Positions 1-9,301 of a DNA stretch of 63,305 bases are shown in pieces (within the stretch, counting starts at the first letter, position 1; each line of letters opens with the position of its first letter). The translations under genes and the position numbers were made by a program. The DNA is from CAYQQQ01 sp964420125 (lineage in GTDB: Bacteria; Actinomycetota; Acidimicrobiia; Acidimicrobiales; Microtrichaceae), in assembly GCA_964420125.1 (NCBI GenBank), contig CAYQQQ010000025.1, positions 1-63,305 on the forward strand, given 5' to 3'. The notes under the pieces were generated by a model. That model was given only the letters and a program-made list of their open reading frames with translations. It made no database searches and was not told where the DNA came from.

Positions 1-1305
1 TCCGTCGCCGTCCAGCCCGACCTCGCCGAGATGGAGGCGCGCTGGAAGCTGTCCGAGGAGGCTTGTCGGATGGAGCAGCGAACAGGGCTGGAGCGTCGCC
101 TCCACGAGCGGATCGCGACCGAGCAGCGCTACGCCGCCGAGCAGGCGCGTGTGGCTGAGGCCGTCGAGGCGCTCCGCTCGGCGGCGCGGGACTGCGGGTT
201 CGCAGGCGACCGGCTCCGCCAGAGCCCCGACGTGCTTGCCGCAACGCTCAAGGCCTGGCGCAGCTCTGAGGACTCGGCCGCACACCGCGCCGCGCGAGCC
301 CGACAGGAGTGGGGTGAGCTCCAGGCGCTGCTGGCCGGCAGCACACCCGAGCAGCTCCAGGGCCAGCTGGCGAAGCTTGCCGAGGTCGCGGCCGAGCTGG
401 CCGAAGGTGTCGACGCTCACCGGTTGACGGCCTGGGCGTGGCAGGGTGATCCCGATCGGCAGGTCGCCAGGCTGCGCTCCGAGGCGAACCTGGCCGGCCA
501 GGAGCTGGCTGCGCTCGAACGGGAGCTCGAGGTGCGCACCCAGGGGGTCTGCTCAGCAGCCGAAGCCGCCGAGCACACCGCCGCAGCACAGGCGGAGCTC
601 GACCGGGTCACTTCGCTCAGCGGCGACCTGAGCATCGCCCGCGACCTGCTGGTCGCCGCCCAGGTCCGTGTGCACCGCAGCCTCGCGCCACAACTGGCCG
701 AGGCGCTCCGCCCACGGCTCCGGGAGGTGACCGCCGGGCGCTACACCGACGTGCGCGTCGACCCCGAAGCCCTCGAGGTTCGGGTGATGACCCCCGATGG
801 GCGATGGCGAGCAGCCACCCAGCTCTCCCAGGGGACCACCGAGCAGGTGTACCTGCTGCTGCGCATCGCCCTGGCCGACATCCTCACCGCTCCGGGCACG
901 TCGTGTCCGCTGCTGCTCGACGACGTCCTCGTGCAATCCGACCCCCAGCGCAGCCGGGCGCTGTTGGAGCTCCTCCTCGCCGAGAGCGAGCGGCGCCAGG
1001 TGATCCTGTTCAGCCAGGAGGACGACGTGACCACCTGGGCCCGGCGACGGCTCGCCGGGCGCGTCCACCCGGACATGCCCGGCCGCCATCGCCACATCGA
1101 GCTCCACTCGCCGGCAGGCCCGAGGCCATCCGCTGCCGGCGGCTCACCGGAGGGGAGCGCGTGGCGACACGCCGCGCCGGCGGTCGAGGGATTCCCGGTC
1201 GGCGCGAGCCCCCGCCACGAACAGCAACCCCAGCACCACGAAGCCCAGCCCGACGAGCAGCGGCTCACCCACCTGGCGGCCGGTCAGCGCCAACGAGGCC
1301 CCTGA
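1..1305 (+). CDS. SbcC/SMC-like AAA ATPase, 3' part
   Basis: The reading frame is open from base 1, so this is the C-terminal part of a gene that begins before the window. Codons 1 to about 220 are Ala/Glu/Arg-rich and look like coiled coil. An ABC/SMC-type ATPase head follows: signature motif LSQGTTEQVYLLLR (bases ~820-860), Walker B PLLLDDVLVQSD (~905-942) and a switch-like stretch VILFSQ (~1000-1017). This order of coiled coil, signature and Walker B is typical of SbcC, RecF and YhaN-like DNA-repair ATPases. The family level is sure; the exact member is not, because the Walker A half is missing. The last ~55 codons are low complexity and run antisense to the 3' end of the next gene, so they may be a non-conserved read-through tail. 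Confidence 0.75.
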   Translation, partial: SVAVQPDLAEMEARWKLSEEACRMEQRTGLERRLHERIATEQRYAAEQARVAEAVEALRSAARDCGFAGDRLRQSPDVLAATLKAWRSSEDSAAHRAARARQEWGELQALLAGSTPEQLQGQLAKLAEVAAELAEGVDAHRLTAWAWQGDPDRQVARLRSEANLAGQELAALERELEVRTQGVCSAAEAAEHTAAAQAELDRVTSLSGDLSIARDLLVAAQVRVHRSLAPQLAEALRPRLREVTAGRYTDVRVDPEALEVRVMTPDGRWRAATQLSQGTTEQVYLLLRIALADILTAPGTSCPLLLDDVLVQSDPQRSRALLELLLAESERRQVILFSQEDDVTTWARRRLAGRVHPDMPGRHRHIELHSPAGPRPSAAGGSPEGSAWRHAAPAVEGFPVGASPRHEQQPQHHEAQPDEQRLTHLAAGQRQRGP

Positions 1306-4300
1306 GCGGTCACCGCTCCCGGTCGACCCAGTGCCGGTCGACCCAGTGCCGGTCGACCCGGTGCCGGTCGACCCGGTGCCGCCGGTGGCCCCGGAGCCGC
1401 TGCCACCGGCACCAGCGCCGGCGACGCCCGCCGCCGAGCTGCCGTCGGCGGGGCCCGCTCCGGGCACGGTGGTGGTCGAGGAGCCCGAGCCCCCGGACAC
1501 CGTGGTGGTCGTCGTGGAGCCCGGGGCCACCGGTGCCGCTGCAGTCACCACGATGAGGTCGCCCGCCTCGTAGGGCCGCTCCAGCGGGCGGTCGAGCACG
1601 ATCGACCCGAAGCCGGTCACGGTGTAGGTGTCGGCGTGGTCGGTGCCCGCCCCGATGGTGACCTCCTGGCCCACCTGGAGCTCACCTCCGGCCTGCGAGG
1701 CCAGGTACTGCTCCGCCTCGTCGCCGGGTATCTCCACCTCGGTGTCGCCCGCCTGGGCGGCCTCGGCGACGCCGGTGACCGGCATGGCCGACACGGCCAG
1801 CACCTCGCCCTCGGCGAAGCACTGCTCGTCCAGCGGCGACACCCTCGTGCCCCCGTCCTCCAGCACCTCGACGATCCTGCCGTCCCCATCGATGATGAGC
1901 GGCACCGCAGCAGCGTCGGTGGAGTAGCTGACGAGGCAGCGCCCCACGTTCGGCTCGGCGCTGACCGCCTTGGGGATCGGCCGGGCCTTGGCCGCCGGTG
2001 GCAGCTCGGCGGGCGGCACCGCGAAGGTGGGCAGCGGCTGCGAGCTGCGGTTCAGGTAGGTGCCGCTGTACACGAATCCGCCGTCGAAGTGGATGTGGTA
2101 GTCGCGCTCGTTCACCCAGCGGCTCTTGTCCTTGTTGATGCGAACCACCCGGGGCAGGTGACCACCGGGCGCGATCTGCAGGCCGGGCTCGTTGGGCTTG
2201 AACTGGCTGATGATGAAGTCCCGGCCGTCGCCGCCGCCGACCTCGGCTGCCGACACGAAGGTGGTCGACTCCGGGTGCTGCGACTGCAGCAGCGGGTTGT
2301 TGCGCAGATCGTCCAGGAGGTCGGCGTGCTCGGCCATCGTGAGCGGGGAGCCGTCGAGATGGGTGAAGGCGATCGGGTCGATGTCACCGGTGACCGGAGC
2401 CCACTTGCCCTTCTTGGCGTTGAACATCTCGATGACGAAGTCCTCCTCGCCGATCGAGCGCAACCGGAAGCCCACGAACTTGCCGGACTCCAGCGGAGCG
2501 ACGCCCAGCTTGGAGGGCTGCGTGCGGATCGGGTCGTACACACCGTTGCCCTTGTAGTTGAAGCTGACGTCGAGCCACCCCTGGTCGCTCCACTTCTTGT
2601 AGGTCTTCTCCCACTTCTGCCATTCCTTCACCCGCGCCATCACCCGGTTGACCGCGCCGGTCCACTCCGAGGTACCGGCCTCGAACCCCTTCGAGGTGAC
2701 GAACTCGTCGAGGAGGGCTCCGAAGTCGCCCTCACCCGCCTGGAACCGCCGCAGGGGCTCCGGCTTGCGGAACACCAGCGACCCCAGGTCGGAGGCGCGG
2801 TAGCCGAGCTTGGTGTCGAGCTCGCTGACGGACTTGATCTTGATCTTCTCGGGCTTGAGCATCGCGTCGAAGCGCTCGATCCACTCGATGGACGACTCGT
2901 GGCGGGACCGCACCGTCAGCAGGAAGTCGTACTTGTCCGCCAGCTTCTGCAGCTCGCCCAGCTCCTCGGGGGTGATGCCGTAGAGCACCTCGAGCTGCGC
3001 CGGCAGCAGCTCGACCCCCGACTCCAAGGCGTTGAGCACCGGACGGATCTCCTCGACCCTGGTGATCGTCGTGGTGCGCCCCAGCAGCGACGCCATCCGC
3101 GTGTTGATCGCCTCCTGGGCCCGAGCCAGCGCGGCGACCGCACGCGGGCTGCGAGCCATCTTCGCCAGCGCGGTCGGCACCGCGACCTGGGCGATGGCGT
3201 CGGTGCCGTAGCGGGAGTAGAGGCGGGCGGTCGCCGTGTAGTCGCCCACGCGCCACTCGTTCTCCATCTCCTCCATGTACTGGTACGTGGCCGCCTTCAC
3301 CCGCTCGTAGAGCGCGGCGGCACCTTCCCGACCCAGCTCCGCGTTGCGCATCAGCACCGATCGGGCCAGCAGCGCCGAGTCGGCGGCGAACGCCTCGCGC
3401 TCCTCCTCGGTGAAGGACCCCCACACCTGGGACTGGAACTCGGCGGTGGCCACCACGGTCGTGTAGGGCAGCTTGGCCAGCTCGACCACTCCCCACAGGG
3501 TGGCCACGGTGGCGTTCCACACGCCTTCCACCCCACCGACCAGCACGGCACCACCGAAGGCGAGCGGGTCGAACGCCGGGATCTCGATGGAGTCGTCGAT
3601 GCTCACCCGGTGCCGCAGGTCGGACTCCTCCGCCAGCACCTGCTCCGCCTCGATCTCCACGACCGTGCCGTCCTCCAGCGTGGCCCGTCCCCACGGCGTG
3701 AAGGTGAGCTCGGCCCAGGTCCCCCCGTGGCGGTGGTCGCCGTCGATGCGCCGGGGATCGCTCCAGGCCGTGAGCACCCTCACGGTGAACTCGCGGGACT
3801 CACCCGGCTCCAGCACCAGCGGGTCGGCCGCCTGGAGGTCGCGCGGGTCGGCGCCGGTGGCGTCGTAGGTGAGGCTCATCACCCCGGCGTTGCCGGCCGA
3901 CGTCGGGTAGAGCGGCCCGAGCTCGAGGGTGGCGGTGTTGGACAGGTTCTTCACGGTGCCGCGCACCCTGATCGTGTCACCCGCAGGGAGGAGCTCGCCC
4001 TCCGCCGGGCGCACCACGGTGGTGTCGAGGCCGACGAGGTGCTCGGGGCGCACCGACCACCTCGACCGACCGACGCCGATCTCGCTTCGGCCGTCGGCGA
4101 GAGCGGCGGTGGCCATGGCGCTGAACTCCACCTCGGCATCATCGGTCGCCTGGAAGGTTGCGGTCAGCTCCCTGCTCTCGCCGGCGGCGAGGGTGCCGAC
4201 CTCCACCCCGTCCTCCCCGGGCTCGACGCCGCCGGTCTGGGTGACCGCGAGGAGCTGGCCGGGCTTGGTGCGGTCGACCCGCAGCGACGTGAGACGCACG

Positions 4301-5676
4301 CCGGTCATCTCCTCAGCCGTCGTGTTGCGCAGGGTGATGGTGACGGTGACATCGACCGGCTCGGGGCCGTCGGGGCCCTCGGGCTGGTCTGCGTACGGGG
4401 GATCAGCGACGAGGGTGACCTCGAGCGCTTGGCCCACCTCCCCGGGAGCCTCCGCCGTGGCGGACACCTCGTCGCCCTCAGCGTCGGTGCCGCGCACTGC
4501 CGAGGACAGCGTGTAGCGACCGACCCCCTCCGGTCGCAGCCTCGCCACGAAGGAGCGCTCATCCCCGGGAGCCAGCGAGAAGCCGCCCGAAGGGAGCTCG
4601 GGGGTGGGTCCCTCGATGACCTCGAAGAGGTCCTCGGGCGAGGACGACACCAGGACGCCGCCGTCGAAGCGGATCCCGCGGAGCTCGCCGACGCCGTCGG
4701 CGGAGGCCGAGACGGTGACCTCCACCCGCACCGGCGCACCCGGCTCCAGCGGTGGCGCTGCGCCGTCGAGCAGCTCGATCGACAGCCCGAGGCGGGGGGC
4801 GGCGACCGTGAGCTGCTGCTCCTCGGTGTCGGTGCGCCCGCTCTGGTTCCGGGAGGTCAGGCGCACCGTGTAGGTCCCAGGGGCGGTGTAGCGGTGGGTG
4901 GTGAAGGCCCCGGACGCGGATCCGCCGTCGCCGAAGTCCCACTCGTGGGACATCGGCTCGCCCTGCGGGTCGGTGCTGGTGGCGCTGAAGACGAACCCAC
5001 CGGGGTTGCCGGGGTCCGCCGATGCCGTGAAGGACGCCACGGGGGGCTCCGGCTGCGCCTGCCCGTTGATCGTCATGGAGAACCCGTAGCCGACGGAGTC
5101 CAGGATGTTGCCGTCACCGTTGAGGTCACCGAGCACGGTGCTGCTCACGTAGCCGAGCAGCACGACGGTGCCGGTGACCGTCGCCGGGTTGTAGCGCAGC
5201 ACCATCGGGCAGGTGTGGGTGGTGCGGCACTGCTCATATGCGCTCGGGTCGGGGCCGGAGCCCAGGTAGATCCCGTGCTCGCTCAACGAGCTGGGGGTGC
5301 CACCGGCACCGAACACCTGCACGCTCACCCCGACACCGGTGTAGGTGCAGGGCAGGCGCGAGTAGGGCACGCCGCCGCCCGGACAGGTTCCCCCGATGAC
5401 CGGTCCACCGGCCACGAAGCTCTGCTGGACCCACCCCGCAGGTGCGGTCAGGGGTTGGGGTGGGGAGAGGGTGGGGTCCTCGGGTCGCTCCTCACCGTCG
5501 GGCACGTTCCCCTGGCGCACGCAGTTCGGGTTCGATTGGGATTCCTGCTCGGGCGTGCACACCGGCGGGTCCGCCGCCATCGCCTCCGGCGCCAGCTGGG
5601 GGGTGATCACCAGGGCGCTCGACAGCACTGCGGCCACGAGCGCGAGCCTCGTGGCGGGCCTCCGTACGCGTTGCAT
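1144..5676 (-). CDS. Large secreted wall-anchored PKD-domain protein
   Basis: The product is 1510 residues. The start at 5676 is chosen because it opens a Sec signal peptide (basic RR, then LALVAAVLSSALVI, then AMA-A near residue 33). Residues ~210-290 form a PKD domain (WDFGDG, GTYTVRLT). Several beta-rich, CARDB-like repeats follow (~300-650), then an alpha-rich segment (~690-930). At ~940-1130 are a lysine-bearing IKIKSVSELD segment, a GDIDPIAF DxD motif and a QHPEST motif, an order reminiscent of edema-factor/ExoY nucleotidyl cyclases; this is a hypothesis. The C-terminus has a Thr/Gly/Ser linker with tandem repeats, then LALTG, a hydrophobic helix and a basic tail. That matches the LAXTG signal of class E sortases. 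The protein is probably surface-displayed. Its 3' end overlaps the convergent ATPase gene by 162 bp. No sortase gene is seen in the window. Confidence 0.8.
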   Translation of the reverse strand: MQRVRRPATRLALVAAVLSSALVITPQLAPEAMAADPPVCTPEQESQSNPNCVRQGNVPDGEERPEDPTLSPPQPLTAPAGWVQQSFVAGGPVIGGTCPGGGVPYSRLPCTYTGVGVSVQVFGAGGTPSSLSEHGIYLGSGPDPSAYEQCRTTHTCPMVLRYNPATVTGTVVLLGYVSSTVLGDLNGDGNILDSVGYGFSMTINGQAQPEPPVASFTASADPGNPGGFVFSATSTDPQGEPMSHEWDFGDGGSASGAFTTHRYTAPGTYTVRLTSRNQSGRTDTEEQQLTVAAPRLGLSIELLDGAAPPLEPGAPVRVEVTVSASADGVGELRGIRFDGGVLVSSSPEDLFEVIEGPTPELPSGGFSLAPGDERSFVARLRPEGVGRYTLSSAVRGTDAEGDEVSATAEAPGEVGQALEVTLVADPPYADQPEGPDGPEPVDVTVTITLRNTTAEEMTGVRLTSLRVDRTKPGQLLAVTQTGGVEPGEDGVEVGTLAAGESRELTATFQATDDAEVEFSAMATAALADGRSEIGVGRSRWSVRPEHLVGLDTTVVRPAEGELLPAGDTIRVRGTVKNLSNTATLELGPLYPTSAGNAGVMSLTYDATGADPRDLQAADPLVLEPGESREFTVRVLTAWSDPRRIDGDHRHGGTWAELTFTPWGRATLEDGTVVEIEAEQVLAEESDLRHRVSIDDSIEIPAFDPLAFGGAVLVGGVEGVWNATVATLWGVVELAKLPYTTVVATAEFQSQVWGSFTEEEREAFAADSALLARSVLMRNAELGREGAAALYERVKAATYQYMEEMENEWRVGDYTATARLYSRYGTDAIAQVAVPTALAKMARSPRAVAALARAQEAINTRMASLLGRTTTITRVEEIRPVLNALESGVELLPAQLEVLYGITPEELGELQKLADKYDFLLTVRSRHESSIEWIERFDAMLKPEKIKIKSVSELDTKLGYRASDLGSLVFRKPEPLRRFQAGEGDFGALLDEFVTSKGFEAGTSEWTGAVNRVMARVKEWQKWEKTYKKWSDQGWLDVSFNYKGNGVYDPIRTQPSKLGVAPLESGKFVGFRLRSIGEEDFVIEMFNAKKGKWAPVTGDIDPIAFTHLDGSPLTMAEHADLLDDLRNNPLLQSQHPESTTFVSAAEVGGGDGRDFIISQFKPNEPGLQIAPGGHLPRVVRINKDKSRWVNERDYHIHFDGGFVYSGTYLNRSSQPLPTFAVPPAELPPAAKARPIPKAVSAEPNVGRCLVSYSTDAAAVPLIIDGDGRIVEVLEDGGTRVSPLDEQCFAEGEVLAVSAMPVTGVAEAAQAGDTEVEIPGDEAEQYLASQAGGELQVGQEVTIGAGTDHADTYTVTGFGSIVLDRPLERPYEAGDLIVVTAAAPVAPGSTTTTTVSGGSGSSTTTVPGAGPADGSSAAGVAGAGAGGSGSGATGGTGSTGTGSTGTGSTGTGSTGSGDRSGASLALTGRQVGEPLLVGLGFVVLGLLFVAGARADRESLDRRRGVSPRAPLR
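1321..1380 (-). repeat. Four tandem 15-bp repeats
   Basis: There are four adjacent 15-bp units, ggtcgacccRgtgcc, at 1321, 1336, 1351 and 1366; the first two carry A and the last two G at the variable position. On the minus strand they encode Gly-Thr/Ser repeats (GTGST) in the wall-spanning linker just before the LALTG anchor. Exact short tandem units of this kind are prone to slippage, so linker length may vary between strains. Confidence 0.9.
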
Positions 5677-5778
5677 GGCCGGGAACCTAGGGGCCGGGGC
5701 GCGAACGAAGCGCGAACGGGACGCGGCCGACCGCTGCCGGGCCGGTGGGGCGCCGATGGCTCGGTGGGCAGCCCGCAG

Positions 5779-5792
5779 TACAGTGTCGTCAC
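5779..5792 (+). promoter_or_regulatory. Candidate leaderless promoter of ctaA
   Basis: TACAGT at 5779-5784 matches the actinobacterial -10 pattern TANNNT and ends 8 nt before the GTG at 5793. Transcription would then start at or next to the start codon, and no Shine-Dalgarno sequence is visible. No convincing -35 is seen. Confidence 0.4.
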
Positions 5793-6926
5793 GTGGTGAG
5801 CGAACAGCTCGGCGAGCGCACTCGCCCCGACGACGCCGGATCCCCCGACCTGGCACCTGATCCGGAAGCCTGCACCCCCAGCGCTCCCGACCGCGACCGC
5901 AGCCGCCCCAGGCAGCTCAGCTGGTGGTTGTTCGTCGTGTCGGGTCTCGTCTTCGCCATGGTCGTCGTGGGCGGCGCCACCCGGCTCACGCAGTCGGGCC
6001 TCTCGATGACCACCTGGGAGCCCGTCAGCGGAACGGTCCCTCCCCTCAGCGCTGCGGACTGGCAGGCGGAGTTCGACAGCTACCGGTCGAGCCCCGAGTA
6101 CCGCCTCGTCAACGAGGACATGACGCTCTCGCAGTTCAAGGGGATCTTCTGGTGGGAGTACGTCCACCGGCTCCTGGGACGCATCATCGGCCTCGCGCTG
6201 CTGGTTCCCTTCCTGTGGTTCCTGGCACGCCGGGCGATCCCCCCGGGCTACGGCGGTCGCATCGCCGTGCTCATCGCGCTGGTGGGACTCCAGGGCGCGA
6301 TCGGCTGGTGGATGGTGGCCAGCGGCCTGGTCGACCGTCCGGACGTCGCCCACGAACGCCTCGCACTCCACCTGGTCACCGCGCTGGTCCTGCTCGTGGC
6401 GCTGGTCTGGACGGCGCTCGACCTGAGGGCCCTCGGCGAGGGGCGCACGAAGGTGCACGGGCGCCCCACCCGCTGGATCCTGCCCTTCAGCCTGCTGCTG
6501 CTGGTCCAGTTCGTCCTCGGCGCCTTCGTCGCCGGCCTGGATGCCGGACGCATGCACACGACCTGGCCGTCGATGAGCGAGCAGTGGACCCCCGACGGCA
6601 TGGGTGCGCTGAGCCCGGTCTGGTCGAACGCGGTGGACAACCCCGTCACCGTGCAGTTCCTCCACCGCTGGATGGGGGTGGTCGTGGCCCTCGCCGCCCT
6701 CGCCGTGGCGGTGCAGCTGTTCCGTGCCGGCGCGAGACCGCTGGCGACGACCGTCGAGGTCGTGGTCCTGGTGCAGTTCGTGCTCGGGGTGCTGACCTTG
6801 TTGCACGCCGTGCCCGTCGGGCTCGGCGTGGCGCACCAGGCGGTGGGAACGGTGCTGGTGGTCGTCACGGTCGTGGCGGCGCACTGGTGCACCGGCGGGG
6901 CCCGGGACGCGCACGCACGGGCGTGA
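5793..6926 (+). CDS. ctaA: Heme A synthase
   Basis: CtaA/COX15 family membrane enzyme that hydroxylates the C8 methyl group of heme O to give heme A for aa3-type cytochrome oxidase. The 377-residue product has about eight membrane segments. The four family histidines are visible in WEYVHRLLGR (~125), HERLALH (~185), FLHRWMG (~290) and AHQAVG (~346). The conserved stretch GGATRLTQSGLSM after the first helix is diagnostic. I chose GTG 5793 (or GTG 5796) over the longer upstream frame because the longer N-terminus is unconserved in character and a TANNNT box sits just before 5793. It is divergent from the surface-protein gene, with 116 bp between them. Confidence 0.93.
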   Translation: MVSEQLGERTRPDDAGSPDLAPDPEACTPSAPDRDRSRPRQLSWWLFVVSGLVFAMVVVGGATRLTQSGLSMTTWEPVSGTVPPLSAADWQAEFDSYRSSPEYRLVNEDMTLSQFKGIFWWEYVHRLLGRIIGLALLVPFLWFLARRAIPPGYGGRIAVLIALVGLQGAIGWWMVASGLVDRPDVAHERLALHLVTALVLLVALVWTALDLRALGEGRTKVHGRPTRWILPFSLLLLVQFVLGAFVAGLDAGRMHTTWPSMSEQWTPDGMGALSPVWSNAVDNPVTVQFLHRWMGVVVALAALAVAVQLFRAGARPLATTVEVVVLVQFVLGVLTLLHAVPVGLGVAHQAVGTVLVVVTVVAAHWCTGGARDAHARA

Positions 6927-7045
6927 TCGGCACGGCCGATCGTTACCGTGGGCGGGTGTGAGGTGTAAGGACGAGGCTCGCTCGGCGGTCTTCCCAGGAT
7001 GCACGGCGCGCACCGCTCAGCGGCCCGACACCCCAGGAGGAGCGG

Positions 7046-8773
7046 ATGGAGCTCCCGCACCACCCGGGTGACGCCGCACACCCCGACCGGTCGCCGACGC
7101 GGGAGAGGCGATCCAGGAGGCACGGATCCGCCGCCCCCGGGGCCGTGGACGCCGGGACCGGCGGCGAGGTCGCGGACGGCGAGCTGGTCGCCCGCGCCCT
7201 GGCCGGAGATCCCGACGCCTACGGCCGGCTCTACCTGCGCTGGTTCCAGCCCGTGTACGAGGTCGCCCGCCGCGTGGTCCACAACCCCGACTCGGCGGCG
7301 GAGGTGGCCCAGGAGGTGTTCCTCAACGGATGGCGTTCCCTCCCCCAGCTACGAGACCCGGCGGCGGTGGGGGGCTGGCTGCTCTGCTCCGCCCGCCACC
7401 GGGCGCTCAACCTCGTCGAGCGCGAACGGCGGTCGGTGAGCGTGGACCTGGAGGCGCCGCCGGATCCCGCGAGGCCCACCACCGGCGTCCCCTGGGAGCG
7501 GCTCGCCGTGGCCACCGATCCGACCGACGCCCTGGCGGATGCCGAGGTGGCGGCGCTGGTGTGGGAGTCCGCCGAGGCACTCGGCCCCCGGGACCAGTCC
7601 TTGCTCGACCTGCACCTGCGCCACGGCCTCACCCCCGCCCAGATCGCAGAGCAGCTCGCGGTGGAGCCCAACGCCGCCCACCAGATGCTGCACAGGTTGC
7701 GGCGGCGCCTGAAGGCGGCGGTGGAGGCCCGCGTGCTGTGGCGCGACGGCACGCCCGCCTGCACGGAACTGGCCGATCTGGTCACCGCGTCGGGCATCAC
7801 CACCTTCGACGCCGCCACCGTGAGATTGGTCGACGAGCACGCCGAGGGCTGCGCGGAGTGCACCCAGCGACGCCGCACCCGGCTGGCGCCGGCGGTGCTG
7901 TTCTCGTCCGCAGCCGCCGCCGCGGCACCCATCTCCGTCGTCACCCGGGTGGCCGAGGCCTTGGCCGCGGAGGGAGTGCCCATGGGGCGCGTGCCTCACG
8001 ACCTGCGGCGCCGAGCGCGGGGCAGGAGCGTGCGGAACCACCGGGTGGCTGCACTCGCCGTGGCCGCCGTCACCATCCTGGGTGTGATGGTGCTCGGATG
8101 GGGAACGGTCACGGAACCCCACGGCACCGAGACCGTGGAGGGATCGGGTGTCGATGGAGCGTCCCTCGGCGATCCCGTGCAGGAGCCCGGCGGCGCCGAG
8201 ACGGAACCCGAGGGAGCGACGACCACGACCCTGGCGGGGCCGGGCGACCCCGTCGGTCAGGTCGCGGGAGGATCCGGCGACGCCACCTATGGAGGTTCGT
8301 CCACCACGGTGGCCGTGACAGCCGTCCCGGCGGGCTCGGGATCGGCGAGCGGCGGGGCGGGGTCCGGCCAAGGGGTGGTGGACGGCGGCTCCGGCGACGC
8401 AAGCGGCGGTGCCGGCGGCGGTTCGTCGGGTGCCGACACCACGACCACGACCACGACCGTCGCTCAGGCCGCTCCGCCCGCACCGGAACCCGACGCACCC
8501 TCGGTGACCTACGTGGAGGTGACGCCGAAGACCTGCGGGAAGGACGGCAACGTGCTGGTGGTCGTGACGTACTCCGCTCCCGCCGGCGTGTCCGGATGGT
8601 CGGGCGCATGGTCGAGCTCCGGGGGGGCCAGCGGTGGCTCGGTGGGCATCGTCGACGGCTGGGGCGGCTTCACCCTCACCCAGGACTCGACGGGGCTGAA
8701 GCTGTACGTGGACGTGACCGTGACCGACTCGCTGGGTCGGTCGGCTTCCGGCAGCGGCGCCGGGTACTGCTGA
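7046..8773 (+). CDS. ECF sigma factor fused to transmembrane and outer domain
   Basis: The 575-residue product is far longer than a normal ECF sigma factor (~180-200). Residues ~45-130 are sigma-70 region 2 (DPDAYGRLYLRW, AAEVAQEVFLNGW), and ~165-225 are region 4 with a helix-turn-helix (LTPAQIAEQLAVEPNAAHQM). Next comes a ZAS-like zinc motif, H265-x3-C269-x2-C272, normally found in anti-sigma factors. Residues ~333-352 are one membrane helix. A long Gly/Ser/Thr linker (~355-480) and a beta-rich C-terminal domain with Cys near both ends would lie outside the cell. A good Shine-Dalgarno (aggagg, 7035-7040) precedes ATG 7046. Sigma, anti-sigma-like tether and sensor thus appear combined in one chain. 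Release by proteolysis is a reasonable guess, not shown. Confidence 0.85.
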   Translation: MELPHHPGDAAHPDRSPTRERRSRRHGSAAPGAVDAGTGGEVADGELVARALAGDPDAYGRLYLRWFQPVYEVARRVVHNPDSAAEVAQEVFLNGWRSLPQLRDPAAVGGWLLCSARHRALNLVERERRSVSVDLEAPPDPARPTTGVPWERLAVATDPTDALADAEVAALVWESAEALGPRDQSLLDLHLRHGLTPAQIAEQLAVEPNAAHQMLHRLRRRLKAAVEARVLWRDGTPACTELADLVTASGITTFDAATVRLVDEHAEGCAECTQRRRTRLAPAVLFSSAAAAAAPISVVTRVAEALAAEGVPMGRVPHDLRRRARGRSVRNHRVAALAVAAVTILGVMVLGWGTVTEPHGTETVEGSGVDGASLGDPVQEPGGAETEPEGATTTTLAGPGDPVGQVAGGSGDATYGGSSTTVAVTAVPAGSGSASGGAGSGQGVVDGGSGDASGGAGGGSSGADTTTTTTTVAQAAPPAPEPDAPSVTYVEVTPKTCGKDGNVLVVVTYSAPAGVSGWSGAWSSSGGASGGSVGIVDGWGGFTLTQDSTGLKLYVDVTVTDSLGRSASGSGAGYC

Positions 8774-8774
8774 G

Positions 8775-9131
8775 TCAGCTCGCAGCCCTGGCGACGATGG
8801 CGGCGACGCGCGCCTCGGTGGGCGCGTCGAGTCCGGTGAGGAACCATGCGGATCCGATGAGACGGTCGGGAGCTCCGTCGTCCGGCATGAGGTTCGCCTT
8901 CTCGGTCAACCCCAGGGTCACGTAGTCCGGTCCGTCGACGCGGAAGAAGCAGACGACCGGACTCGACGCGGACCTGGCGTAGCCCGGCATCCCATACCAG
9001 AGCCGGGGGGTGAGCTGAGGTGCGCTGGTCATGATGACCTCGTGCAGCCGCTCGGCCACCTCCACGAACGCCGGCAGGTCGGCGATCTTGCTCCTCACGG
9101 CGGCTTCGCCGTCGGGCTTGTCCTTCGCCAC
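8775..9131 (-). CDS. DUF1801/YdhG-like protein
   Basis: Small soluble protein of 118 residues with the family feature LWYGMPGYA near the middle and a VCFFRVDGPDYVTLGL beta segment after it. It resembles the DUF1801 (YdhG, frataxin-like fold) group, some members of which have been proposed as iron chaperones; its role here is unknown. GTG 9131 is preceded by ggaagga at proper spacing. The gene converges with the sigma-factor gene, with one base between the two stop codons. Confidence 0.7.
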   Translation of the reverse strand: MAKDKPDGEAAVRSKIADLPAFVEVAERLHEVIMTSAPQLTPRLWYGMPGYARSASSPVVCFFRVDGPDYVTLGLTEKANLMPDDGAPDRLIGSAWFLTGLDAPTEARVAAIVARAAS

Positions 9132-9301
9132 GTCGGGCTCCTTCCAGGCGGTCCTCGGTGGAAGCGCACCGTAGCCCTACCGCGAGGGGGACCGGCCTCG
9201 GGCCCGTGGACACGGCTCCTCCGGCGACGTTCGGATCCCGTAGGACCTTCCCGGAGCCGGGGTGCCTTGACCTCGCGGCCTCCGTCGTGGAGTGTCGAGC
9301 C

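Noticed and set aside
1636..5799. 1387-codon plus-strand open frame
   Set aside because: It lies antisense to the surface-protein gene; composition is Arg/His/Gly-rich with no domain, as expected for a shadow in high-GC DNA. The minus strand has signal peptide, PKD domain and anchor.
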